A stretch of DNA of 14,864 nt, taken from contig JAJONK010000016.1 in the NCBI GenBank assembly GCA_021323355.1, positions 1 to 14,864 on the forward strand, given 5' to 3'. Both the position numbers and the translations under genes were made by a program. This stretch comes from Deltaproteobacteria bacterium. Lineage in GTDB: Bacteria; Desulfobacterota; Binatia; UBA9968. Positions 7,529 through 14,681 of the stretch are shown piece by piece. How positions within the stretch are numbered: position 1 is the stretch's first letter; each line of letters opens with the position of its first letter. The notes beneath the pieces are model-generated. The model worked only from the letters and a program-made list of their open reading frames with translations. It had not been told where the DNA came from and did not search any database.

Positions 7529-10216
7529 TCAAGCAGCCGCCATGCCGTCTGCCGCACGTGGAAAACGTAGGATAAACTCCGAGTAAACACCCGGCTCGCT
7601 CCGGACTTCGATGGATCCTCCGTGCTGCTGCATGATACGATAGCAGATGCTCAGCCCAAGTCCCATACCTTCTCCGACATCCTTACTGGTGAAAAATGGA
7701 TCGAAAATCTTTGGAAGGTTCTCCGGTGAAATTCCCTCGCCGTTGTCACGGATAACAACCAAACTATGCTCATAGTCTTGGAGGGCTCTCAGCCAAATTG
7801 TTGGCGGCTTTTCAGCGTTCGCCTTTTTTCCCACGGCATATACAGCGTTTTGCAGCAGGTTTACCAGCACTTGTGTAACCTGGTTGCGATTGGCCCAGAT
7901 TGTCTGGTCACTAGAGATCTCGTTTTCAATTCTAATCTTGTTCTGTAGCTCATGACTTAATAAACGTAATGCAGATGTCACCAGCTCCGCGATTTGAATC
8001 CTTTCGATTTGTGTCACGTTGGGGTGAGTGAAAATGCGTAAATCTGATACGATCCTATCGATTCGATCGATCCCTTCTTGAATATCCTGCAGCACTTCTA
8101 ACGAAGCCTCCTTTTCGTCAGTACTTGGCGAATCGATAGTGTTGCGAAGTACATAGAGGCCGGTTTTTGCGTAGTTGAGCGGATTGTTAATCTCATGGAT
8201 GATACCGGCGCTCATTCGACCAAGCGAAGCTAGCTTCTCTGAATGAACCAGTTGCACCTCCGTCTCTTTTAACTGCTCAATCGTCGCTTCGAGAATTTGA
8301 TTTTGCCGCATCAATTTCTGTTGTAAATGAAATGTGTCCACCAGGTTCTTTAATCGAACCCGTAGCTCGGTCGTGGAGAACGGTTTAGTGATGAAATCGT
8401 TAGCTCCCGCCGCTAATGCCGTAAGCTTAGTTTCCTCGTCGGCCCTGGCGGTGAGCATCAGAATGGGAGTCGACTTCGTGTAACTGCGCTCCCTGAGCTC
8501 GCGGCAAACCTCGAGGCCGCTCTTTTCAGGCATCATCATGTCGCAGACGATCACATCTGGTAAAAATTGGCTCGCTTTCTCAATCGCCTGGCGGCCGTCA
8601 ACTGCCTCGATCACTTGGAAGTTAAGGCTCAACTGTGACTTCAAATACAGCAGCATGTCCGGTTCATCATCAGCAATCAGAACCCGCGGTTTTTTGCTGT
8701 CCGTGTCGTTCCCCACCGGCCGAAGACTCGCTCTGAGAAGTGCCATCGATGGGTAAAGCTCGGCCTGTCGATCGATCTCGCCCAGCTTGTTGTCACCGCT
8801 ATCCGAGTGTAATGAAACTTGGGGCGATGCGTTGCTGTCGGATGGTTCAGTTTGCTTTGCGCCATCGGTGGATCGGCGATCTATCTCGTTATACGGCAAC
8901 CGGATGGTAAATCGGGTTCCTTTGCCAAGCTCGCTGTCGACACTCACTTGACCGCCCTGAATTTCAACCAGCTCTCGCACCAGTGCGAGCCCTATACCTA
9001 ATCCTTGGTTCTTTCGTTCCGCCGAGGTATCCGCTTGCCAGAAGCGGTCGAAAATAAACGGCAGCTGTTCCTGGCTGATGCCTGCACCAGTGTCGGAAAT
9101 CACCAGGAGCAATTCGCGTTCGGCGCGCGTCACCCCGATTTCAACGATCCCGCCAGCAGGCGTAAACTTGATTGCATTAAACAGCAGATTCAGCAAAATC
9201 CTTTCGAGTTTATCGCTATCGGCGACGACTGTGCCAACATTGTGGTCGATCATTACCTCAACCTCGATGGCGCGATCTTGAGCGGTGTTTTTTACTGCGT
9301 TGGCAACGCCGTGAACGAGGCGATCGATGTCCACCGGCTCTGAATTAACCTCCATTTTGCCCGACTCTAGCCGTACGAGGTCCAACAAATCGTTGATTAG
9401 CTTCAAAAGTCGCATGCCGTTGCTTTGCATGATCAGCAGCAGGTCCCGGGTGGGCGACCCTAGATCCGATTTATGCTCCTGGATTAGGCTTTGCAGCGGG
9501 GTCAACAACAAAGTTAGAGGCGTTCGCAGCTCATGGCTCACATTTGCGAAGAATTGGCTCTTGACGCGGTCCAATTCAATTAGCTTCTGATTGGCTTCTT
9601 CAAGTGTTCGTCGGTTTTGGCTCAACTCGAAGCGCAACACGAACTCGCGGAGCTGGAGCTGATTGTAGAGATAATTGCCGATCACCACGATAATTCCTGT
9701 AAGCACCAAGAAATAGATATTGTTAAAAAATATTCCCTGCTCTTCCGCGATGGGCCAGCGGGCACAAGCCACCAGGTAAAAAAGATAAAGAGCCGCCAGA
9801 GCCAACAAAGACTCGACCGTACTCCAGTGCACGATCGCATTGACCGCAAGAAGCACGAGAATGAGTCCGGCGTAATAAGGTGAGGCTGGACCTTCAGTGA
9901 CTGAGATCATCCAAGCGATAAAGAATCCCGGAAGAATAGCTATCGGAACACCGAGCAAGCGGTAATGCCGCAGGCCAAAAGACGTTTGGTGAAGAGTCCA
10001 CCAGCCCGCTGCCACTACCGAGCAGATTAAGCGCAGCTGAAAAAATTCGCGGACTCGTTCCGGATAAACCCAGAGGTCCAGGATGACTCCCGCGGGCATA
10101 AGGAACATCACCAAAGCGCAAGCGACTTTTCCGCTGCGAATGCGATCTTGACGTTCGCGCGAGATAAACGCTTGCTCAAATTCCTCTTCGTGCTGGCTCG
10201 GAACGTCAGGCATCAT
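7529..10216 (-). CDS. membrane hybrid sensor kinase with two kinase cores and a receiver (HK-REC-HK)
   Basis: An 895-residue protein. About six hydrophobic helices occupy residues 30-187, with only short loops, so the sensor is membrane-embedded rather than a large periplasmic domain; this suits a hydrophobic ligand. A coiled coil leads to HisKA 1 (His228 in ANVSHELRTPL) and ATPase 1 (Asn347 in NLLFNAIKF; Asp375-Thr-Gly; GLGIGL 405-410). A receiver (about 510-625) has Asp559 in VIVCDMMMP and Lys611. A second coiled coil (630-660) leads to HisKA 2 (His674 in GIIHEINNPL) and ATPase 2 (Asn790; Asp824-Asn-Gly-Glu-Gly; GLGLSI 852-857). All catalytic boxes look intact. The start (ATG 10216, or ATG 10213) overlaps the methyltransferase stop by 11 bases. 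Its position between a PhcB-like gene and a receiver-kinase gene suggests it senses that enzyme's product and signals to the downstream receiver; this is inference. Confidence 0.88.
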   Translation of the reverse strand: MMPDVPSQHEEEFEQAFISRERQDRIRSGKVACALVMFLMPAGVILDLWVYPERVREFFQLRLICSVVAAGWWTLHQTSFGLRHYRLLGVPIAILPGFFIAWMISVTEGPASPYYAGLILVLLAVNAIVHWSTVESLLALAALYLFYLVACARWPIAEEQGIFFNNIYFLVLTGIIVVIGNYLYNQLQLREFVLRFELSQNRRTLEEANQKLIELDRVKSQFFANVSHELRTPLTLLLTPLQSLIQEHKSDLGSPTRDLLLIMQSNGMRLLKLINDLLDLVRLESGKMEVNSEPVDIDRLVHGVANAVKNTAQDRAIEVEVMIDHNVGTVVADSDKLERILLNLLFNAIKFTPAGGIVEIGVTRAERELLLVISDTGAGISQEQLPFIFDRFWQADTSAERKNQGLGIGLALVRELVEIQGGQVSVDSELGKGTRFTIRLPYNEIDRRSTDGAKQTEPSDSNASPQVSLHSDSGDNKLGEIDRQAELYPSMALLRASLRPVGNDTDSKKPRVLIADDEPDMLLYLKSQLSLNFQVIEAVDGRQAIEKASQFLPDVIVCDMMMPEKSGLEVCRELRERSYTKSTPILMLTARADEETKLTALAAGANDFITKPFSTTELRVRLKNLVDTFHLQQKLMRQNQILEATIEQLKETEVQLVHSEKLASLGRMSAGIIHEINNPLNYAKTGLYVLRNTIDSPSTDEKEASLEVLQDIQEGIDRIDRIVSDLRIFTHPNVTQIERIQIAELVTSALRLLSHELQNKIRIENEISSDQTIWANRNQVTQVLVNLLQNAVYAVGKKANAEKPPTIWLRALQDYEHSLVVIRDNGEGISPENLPKIFDPFFTSKDVGEGMGLGLSICYRIMQQHGGSIEVRSEPGVYSEFILRFPRAADGMAAA

Positions 10217-11636
10217 CGGGCTTTCTTACCTCGAGGAATACATTGATACCAGTGTCATCGGTTTTAAGAGTGAAACTTCGGGGAGGAGCCCGATCCGGGA
10301 TTAAGCCTTGGAGTTGAAGCGGAGTGCGATAGATCAGATGCCATTCCAGTAAATACTCCATGCCGTTTCGTGACGGATTTGAAGATTCCACATTGGTGGC
10401 AACGAGCAGTCCTCCAGGTTCAAGCAGCTCGTAAAAAATGTTCATTAGCTGCTTGCATATTCGATCCGAGAGATAGTCAAAGATTCCAGCGCAATACACC
10501 ATATCATAGCCCGGTGTCGGACGATGCACTTGCTTGAGAACGTGGTGAACGGATTTTTTTATAACCTCAATGCTGGTTTTACGGTTGTATTTAGTCTTAA
10601 GATTTTCAAGAACCCTGCCCGTGTGTTGAACGGTTTCTTCATTAAAATCCAGTAAGACGAACGCGGCGTCATTGCATACTTCATCCTGAATGAGGAAACT
10701 CTGGATCTCGCTAGCTGGCCCACATCCAAGGTTGAAGATTTTTGCGACCTTATTGTTACGCCGCACACGCGAAGTTTCACCTACCAAAAGCCGCGTTAGA
10801 TAACTGATGCGATTCCGGTGTGCTCCCGCCGGACTTTGGCTCAGGAACCAGGCGTTTATGATCTTCGAAAATAGAGTGCTTCCCTCATTCGGATCTCTCA
10901 GGATCATGTTCACCATCTCATAATCACCTGCGTAGCCTAAAGGCTTGTGGTAGGTTCGGTAGGCGAAGGGGGAGCATAGTAGATGGGGGTGAAGCTGCCG
11001 CTTAGCATAGTTTCTATGGCTTGGTAGAAGTTGTACAGGCACGTCGGCGGCTGTTTCTTCAAAACGACCGAACAGCGAGTCGATGGATGGCAAAAGGTTA
11101 GGCGCTAATTCATTAATCACCGAAGATTCCGTTTTCGAACGGTCGCCGGAGGGCAAGGAGCGGATACCTAATTCAACGTGCTCGAGCCACCGCTTGAGCT
11201 CTGTGAAATAGTTCTGCATATCTGCGACAACCACTTTGTACTGGGGTTGAATGCTGTGAATCCTCTCGCATTGTCGGAGAAAGCTTCTGAAATCCGCGCG
11301 CAATTTGGTTGGCTGAGATACCAGGCTGAGAAGATCGATGTCCGACCAGCCATCTTCGAGGCTGGCTTCACAGACGAGCATAATGCCTGTGTTAACCAGA
11401 TTACTCACCGTTGCACGACCGGAATAAATCGACTGATCGTTAACGATTATTTTAAACGCTGTTAAAACCTCGGAGAGCTGAAGAATGCTGTAGGGGTTGT
11501 AGACTTCGAAAACCACCACATCGCGTGTTATTCGAAGCGGGGTGGCTCTGACGTTATAGCCTTGGCTGGTGGAGCAGAGGATGATGCTGTCACTCTCGGC
11601 TGCAGGAGATCCGAGCAGGTTGTCGTGACTCTTCAT
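10206..11636 (-). CDS. PhcB-like SAM-dependent methyltransferase, possible signal synthase
   Basis: A 476-residue protein. An N-terminal domain (about 25-105) rich in beta-strands, with a YSGRATVSNLVNTG turn, resembles a PilZ-like barrel only faintly. A helical middle region contains HPHLLCSPFAYRTYHKPLGYAGDYE (216-240, of which KPLGYAGDYE is the key part), a motif I associate with PhcB-type proteins annotated as 3-hydroxypalmitic acid methyl ester biosynthesis proteins. The C-terminal Rossmann domain has motif I FNLGCGPASE (301-310), Asp330 in LLDFNE and Asp378/Asp387 in YDMVYCAGIFDYLS. PhcB of Ralstonia makes a fatty-acid methyl ester quorum signal; I infer a comparable signal here. First gene of a three-gene operon, with a promoter about 30-60 bases upstream; no strong ribosome site is visible before ATG 11636. 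Cytoplasmic. An alternative is a methyltransferase acting on another hydrophobic acid. Confidence 0.72.
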   Translation of the reverse strand: MKSHDNLLGSPAAESDSIILCSTSQGYNVRATPLRITRDVVVFEVYNPYSILQLSEVLTAFKIIVNDQSIYSGRATVSNLVNTGIMLVCEASLEDGWSDIDLLSLVSQPTKLRADFRSFLRQCERIHSIQPQYKVVVADMQNYFTELKRWLEHVELGIRSLPSGDRSKTESSVINELAPNLLPSIDSLFGRFEETAADVPVQLLPSHRNYAKRQLHPHLLCSPFAYRTYHKPLGYAGDYEMVNMILRDPNEGSTLFSKIINAWFLSQSPAGAHRNRISYLTRLLVGETSRVRRNNKVAKIFNLGCGPASEIQSFLIQDEVCNDAAFVLLDFNEETVQHTGRVLENLKTKYNRKTSIEVIKKSVHHVLKQVHRPTPGYDMVYCAGIFDYLSDRICKQLMNIFYELLEPGGLLVATNVESSNPSRNGMEYLLEWHLIYRTPLQLQGLIPDRAPPRSFTLKTDDTGINVFLEVRKPDDA

Positions 11637-11667
11637 AGACAGAGCAGTACTCCATCAAGGTTGATTT

Positions 11668-11696
11668 GTTTTATTGCTCCACCGACTTTTCGTCAA
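11668..11696 (-). promoter_or_regulatory. probable sigma-70 promoter of the PhcB-like operon
   Basis: On the minus strand: TTGACG (plus 11691-11696, five of six to consensus), 17-base spacer, TAAAAC (plus 11668-11673, four of six). It sits 30-60 bases upstream of ATG 11636 and points into the operon. Confidence 0.5.
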
Positions 11697-11806
11697 TAGC
11701 GACTGAAATCCGCGGCCGTCCAAGGTTGGCATCATAGAAGGTGAGAAAGCCGCGGAAAGCTCGATTGGTAATCAAGGCGCCGGGATTTCCGCGGCCGACT
11801 AGGTAT

Positions 11807-11857
11807 TGGAGCCACCCGCCGGAGTCGAACCGGCGACCTACTGATTACGAATCAGTT
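11807..11857 (-). tRNA. 3' fragment of a tRNA-Thr(CGT) gene, 5' half missing
   Basis: On the minus strand the anticodon stem ACTGA/TCAGT closes a 7-base loop with anticodon CGT (threonine). It is followed by a 5-base variable region, a complete T arm (GCCGG, 7-base loop, CCGGC), the acceptor 3' strand GGGTGGC, discriminator T and an encoded CCA. The D arm and the acceptor 5' strand (expected GCCACCC) are absent: beyond 11857 the sequence no longer fits a tRNA. It is thus not a functional tRNA gene but a 3' half of the kind left at the far end of an element that integrated into an intact tRNA-Thr gene. The element would lie on the higher-coordinate side. Confidence 0.75.
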
Positions 11858-11926
11858 CAAGCCTGCAATAGCCGCTTAGAACGTCCAATCAAGCTCAATA
11901 ATTTCAAGCCCCAATGGCTTGCTTGA
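11857..11926. repeat. short TCAAGC repeats next to the tRNA fragment
   Basis: TCAAGC occurs directly at 11857-11862, 11889-11894 and 11904-11909, and inverted (GCTTGA) at 11921-11926, all within 70 bases of the tRNA fragment. Tyrosine recombinases often bind small repeated arm sites beside their attachment core, so this may be part of an old attachment site; the repeats are short and could be chance. Confidence 0.35.
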
Positions 11927-11954
11927 CCGGCAGCTTTTGGGGCTTGTTGTTTTT
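11905..11954 (+). terminator. strong hairpin followed by a T-run
   Basis: CAAGCCCCAA (11905-11914) pairs perfectly with TTGGGGCTTG (11937-11946) across a 22-base loop, followed by TTGTTTTT. It has the form of a plus-strand intrinsic terminator with a large loop, yet no plus-strand gene precedes it. It may belong to the end of the integrated element or to a lost gene. Confidence 0.55.
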
Positions 11955-12550
11955 ACGTCACGTACAAAAATGCGGACACAGCAGATGCGTCGCCTCGAAC
12001 GAGCTTTCCTATCGCGAACGGTATGAACGATGAGAGTGAGATAATGACTAAGAAAGTTGAATAAACGAGGCGACAGAAACCATAGCACAGCTATCTGTGT
12101 TGTGAAACCATTTTTGAACCTGCACTAGCTATCCTGCTCGATTCAAATAGTTACTGTGTCCTTTAGAGAGTTTTTAGGCAATTTAGAGAGTTCTAAGAGC
12201 TTTAGCAAATCAGTCGGCTTAGTCTCAGCATAGTATGTTCACGGATGGCCGGGGGCTTTGGCAGAAAACCCGGTTCTTCGCGAATGTTTGATCACCGCTC
12301 AGACGTTATTTTGTCTGTCTTCGTGTATTATCGATAATGGTCGAGAGTGTTTCGAAAAAGCGATTAACCCTCATAACAATGAATATCCAGGATTGTGTCA
12401 ATCTTTTCATGAACGGGCGTAAACCACGCAAAATCGAACGGCGAATCAGGTAGGCTTTGAAGTTCCGCAAGCTTTCAGGACAGCCGATGTCTTCAGAATC
12501 TAATCAGCATCACGCATTCACGTTTTGGCGATGGCGAAGTGACCGCTGGA
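11955..12550. other. gene-poor stretch inside the presumed old island
   Basis: About 600 bases with no convincing intact gene. Small features: a repeat TTTAGAGAGTT at 12162-12172 and 12182-12192 (exactly 20 bases apart) with a further TTTAG at 12201; a CAGAC/GTCTG inverted repeat (12300-12304 and 12313-12317); a perfect 12-base palindrome ATTATCGATAAT (12327-12338); and a 38-codon frame from ATG 12337 to TAG 12453. If the TAG is ignored that frame runs on to 12570, so it could be a broken gene, but I recognise no family. No integrase was found. Confidence 0.4.
12162..12205. repeat. 20-base-spaced TTTAGAGAG repeat
   Basis: TTTAGAGAGTT starts at 12162 and again at 12182; a degenerate third unit beginning TTTAG starts at 12201. 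One helical-turn-pair spacing suits protein binding on one DNA face, but copy number is low. Confidence 0.35.
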
Positions 12551-12900
12551 ATGCATACTCTTTCTAGTTACATCGTTGTCTTCCTAGGTGCAGGACTAGG
12601 CGGCGTTCTGCGCCACACCGTCAATGTCGCCGCGCTCCGGCTCGGTTCGGATTTCGCCCATTCGACTCTCGCCGTGAATGTCTCTGGTCGCTTGTTATGG
12701 GTCTGCTGGCGGGTTGGTTCGCCCACAAAGCTGATCCGGGTCAGATTTGGCGGCTGTTCTTCACAACGGCATTCTTGGTGGCTTTACGACATTCTCGTCA
12801 TTCTCGTTGGAGACCCGCCGCGCTCTATGTTTTTCTTTCAGTAGCTCTCTCGCTTTTGGGAGTTTTAGTGGGTCTCGCCATAATCCGGGCTATGAACTAG
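12551..12900 (+). pseudogene. crcB: frameshifted fluoride channel (CrcB/Fluc) gene
   Basis: Fragments of a Fluc fluoride channel appear in order but in three frames. From ATG 12551 (or GTG 12539) the protein reads FLGAGLGGVLRH...STLAVNVSG, the usual first helices. Near 12688 one base is missing and the next frame continues MGLLAGWFAHKADPGQIWRLFFTTAFL. Near 12778 another base is missing; the third frame gives GFTTFSSFSLETRR (12780-12821), the Fluc signature containing the channel Phe and Thr/Ser residues. Then the frame returns for ALYVFLSVALSLLGVLVGLAIIRAMN to the stop at 12898-12900, with about ten residues lost between. Intact members are about 125 residues and export fluoride as antiparallel dimers in the inner membrane. 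With three disruptions this copy cannot be functional unless the sequence itself has errors. No complete fluoride riboswitch is seen upstream. Confidence 0.8.
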
Positions 12901-12983
12901 GTGAATGACAATGGACATTTCCAAAATACCCATGGGTCGGAACCCGCCAGCTGATTTAACGCCATAATAGAGATCCGGTTTGT

Positions 12984-13142
12984 ATGACTCTGCGCAAGGT
13001 TGTCATTCGTGTTGCCATCATGAACCTCGTTTATTGGGACGTTGAGTGTGGGGTCGCCTTGGCTATTGGTTCGGTGTCGCTCTTTGCTGACAGCGTGTAT
13101 CGAAATTCCACGGAAGTCTTTTCCCGATGCCATTGCCCGTGA
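12984..13142 (+). pseudogene. N-terminal fragment of a cation diffusion facilitator-type transporter
   Basis: From ATG 12984 the frame reads MTLRKVVIRVAIMNLVYWDVE and then ALAIGSVSLFADSV, the first membrane helix and the start of the metal-site region of CDF-type cation transporters, where the family usually continues D-FLEDASVN. Here likeness stops after residue 38 and a stop follows at 13140-13142, leaving 52 codons of a protein normally 200-300 residues long. I judge it a truncated remnant. It lies just downstream of the broken crcB, so two ion-export genes have decayed side by side. Confidence 0.6.
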
Positions 13143-13157
13143 TGCATTTTGTTTTGA

Positions 13158-13186
13158 ACCGTTCGTATTGTGAACTGTTGAACGGT
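13158..13186. repeat. inverted repeat ACCGTTC / GAACGGT
   Basis: ACCGTTC (13158-13164) and GAACGGT (13180-13186) form a 7-base stem with a 15-base loop between the transporter fragment and the response-regulator pseudogene. No T-run follows; role unknown. Confidence 0.35.
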
Positions 13187-13238
13187 CGCAATTAGTTACT
13201 CTCGAACCAGATCGTCTCCGTATCGCAGTATGCTATGC

Positions 13239-13604
13239 CTACGGTCCTGTGCCGCCTAAGAGTACTGGAATTCTTGCCTGAAGATCCCGAACTCCAAACG
13301 GCTTGACGATGTAGGCGTTGCAGCCAGCTAACAAACAGGCGTTGAGATCGTCAGAACGAAACAGCGCCGTGATCGCGAACATCGGAATTTCCTTCGTCTC
13401 AGGTGTTGCCCGAACCCTTCGTGCCACTTCCCGTCCATCCATTATGGGCTCATCATGTCCAACAGGATTAAGTTTCGCTTCTCTGCAATGGCCTCTCTAT
13501 GCCCTCTTCACCATCACTCGCTAAGACCGGAACATAGCCCAGTCGTTCAACTAGAGGACCTAATAGATCGCGCATATCGGAATTCTTCGATAATTAACTT
13601 TCAT
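13239..13604 (-). pseudogene. frameshifted single-domain response regulator (receiver)
   Basis: Receiver-domain blocks lie in order on the minus strand in several frames. From ATG 13604 a short start (IIEEF in one frame) leads into MRDLLGPLVERLGYVPVLASDGEEGIER; a lost base then shifts to AIAEKRNLILLDMMSP, containing the phospho-acceptor Asp; a second lost base shifts to IMDGREVARRVRAT...FAITALF...GCNAYIVKPFGVRDLQARI, with the conserved Thr/Ala and Lys-Pro. Total length, about 122 codons, equals a normal stand-alone CheY-like receiver, so only small indels have occurred. It follows the Crp/Fnr gene on the same strand. The frameshifts could in principle be sequencing errors, but the neighbouring crcB is broken in the same way. 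The last open frame (13239-13442) might still be translated as a fragment. Confidence 0.75.
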
Positions 13605-13842
13605 TAGCAGCCGTCGATCCGAACACTGACTACCTACGTAGAAACGAAGGAATGTTGACGGGGTAGAAGAAAATCCGTGTTGTACTAACAAGCTGCGCTT
13701 CCTCGCACCGGCTGAGATGCGTTGAGCAAGCGTTGTGCCCTCGCTCTTCATCGAGCAGCTACTCACTCTGGAGAATCTGTAAGCGTCTGCAGCCCGGCCA
13801 AGTATATCAGGCGCTAATCTGTTGCGTACAAACTGCGGAATT
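13605..13842. other. gap between Crp/Fnr gene and response-regulator pseudogene
   Basis: About 240 bases. A minus-strand frame crosses it from inside the Crp/Fnr gene (13913) to 13560 but shows no clear family. One short stretch (DEERGHNA...HLS and, in another frame, SAGARKRSLLV) faintly recalls the DEERRRIARELHDSAGQ region of sensor kinases, so a badly decayed kinase remnant is possible; I do not call it. Confidence 0.3.
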
Positions 13843-14574
13843 TCAGGAGATGTTCTTTGACCGCTTGGAGAATGAACGGTCGGTCTCGTTTTTAATGACC
13901 CAGTAACATTCACAACTGCGCTTCTCTAGCCCTTTGCGATTTAAGATGTGGATCATACCGCGCTTATAATCGATTAATTTGCTTTTTCTTAAGGCCGAGG
14001 CCACCTCATTAACGCCCGCCCTGCGCACTCCAAGCATCTGACCGAGAAATTCCTGAGTGATGAAAAACCGTTGCGGTCGTCCGACCCGATCGTGAGTCGT
14101 TAAGAGCCAACGGGCGCACCGCTGCGCAATCGAATGGGCACGATTACAAGCATTCCCTTGCGCGATCTGCACCACAAAAGCCTGGGTATAGAGATGGAGA
14201 ATGGCAGTAAGCGGGCCGTTCCGTTTGATCTCCTTGGTGAAAACTTTGGATTCCATTCTCATGCTTTCTCCTGGGATTTGCTGGAAAGCAACGAGCGGTG
14301 TCCTATTGGCTCCCCAGAATACAGGGAGTCCCACCATGCCCTCATTGCCCACGGTGGCGACTTCAATGCCGGTGCCGTCATTCATAAATGCAACAATCGA
14401 GACGATGCCGCTCAAGGGAAAATAAACATAATCGATCTTCTGGAGCGATTCATAGATGCCCTGCTTCAAAGATACAGACACGCTTTCAAGTTTCGGCAGA
14501 AGGCGGCGGTATTCACGTGGAGGTAGCGCGGCCAGGAGTCGGTTCTTCGAGGAGTGTTTTTCTGACGAGGCCAT
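13843..14574 (-). CDS. Crp/Fnr-family transcriptional regulator
   Basis: A 243-residue regulator. An N-terminal cyclic-nucleotide-type beta barrel (about 20-115) contains YVYFPLSGIVSIVAFMNDG (49-67) and GIEVATVGNEGMVGLP (69-84). A long dimerisation helix follows (about 120-145), then CNRAHSIAQRCARWLLTTHDRVG (143-165) and a winged helix-turn-helix at about 171-200 (ITQEFLGQMLGVRRAGVNEVASALRKSKLI), ending with CECYWV. The four N-terminal cysteines of FNR are absent, so an iron-sulphur oxygen sensor is unlikely; the ligand is unknown. The start is firm: GGAGGG five bases before ATG 14574. A perfect inverted repeat at 14644-14659 overlaps a possible promoter of this gene, suggesting self-control. 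Its stop is 238 bases from the response-regulator pseudogene. It appears intact, unlike the genes to its left. Confidence 0.88.
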   Translation of the reverse strand: MASSEKHSSKNRLLAALPPREYRRLLPKLESVSVSLKQGIYESLQKIDYVYFPLSGIVSIVAFMNDGTGIEVATVGNEGMVGLPVFWGANRTPLVAFQQIPGESMRMESKVFTKEIKRNGPLTAILHLYTQAFVVQIAQGNACNRAHSIAQRCARWLLTTHDRVGRPQRFFITQEFLGQMLGVRRAGVNEVASALRKSKLIDYKRGMIHILNRKGLEKRSCECYWVIKNETDRSFSKRSKNIS

Positions 14575-14641
14575 CTGAACCCTCCTTCAGCCACTTTAGC
14601 GCCCTGGAGCTGTGATAAAAAGTGAGTTCAGGAATATTTGT

Positions 14642-14670
14642 ATTGTACGCACCCGTACAGAGTGCTAGAA
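14642..14670 (-). promoter_or_regulatory. possible promoter of the Crp/Fnr gene
   Basis: On the minus strand a good -10 TACAAT (plus 14642-14647, five of six) lies 17 bases from a poor -35 TTCTAG (plus 14665-14670). A weak -35 fits a promoter that needs an activator. The inverted repeat lies between and overlaps the -10. Confidence 0.4.
14644..14659. promoter_or_regulatory. perfect inverted repeat TGTACG-N4-CGTACA, probable operator
   Basis: Two exact 6-base arms with a 4-base spacer (CACC) make a 16-base site in the divergent region between the Crp/Fnr gene and the right-edge ORF. Crp/Fnr dimers bind sites of just this 6-4-6 form, though this sequence is not one of the well-known FNR or CRP consensus words. 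It overlaps the presumed -10 of the Crp/Fnr gene. Confidence 0.55.
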
Positions 14671-14681
14671 GAGGATTCTCT

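Noticed and set aside
11807..11900. Possibility that the tRNA is split by a group I intron
   Set aside because: Likeness ends at the 5' side of the anticodon stem, not in the anticodon loop, and no 5' tRNA half is seen nearby.
11741..11926. 61-codon plus-strand ORF with SHPPESNRRPTDY
   Set aside because: This is the antisense reading of the tRNA fragment, a well-known source of false protein calls.
12534..12550. GGCGATGG word just before crcB, recalling the start of a fluoride riboswitch
   Set aside because: Only about 20 bases separate it from the start codon and the rest of the riboswitch core cannot be found.
14134..14526. 130-codon plus-strand ORF
   Set aside because: Antisense to the clear Crp/Fnr regulator; no motif of its own.
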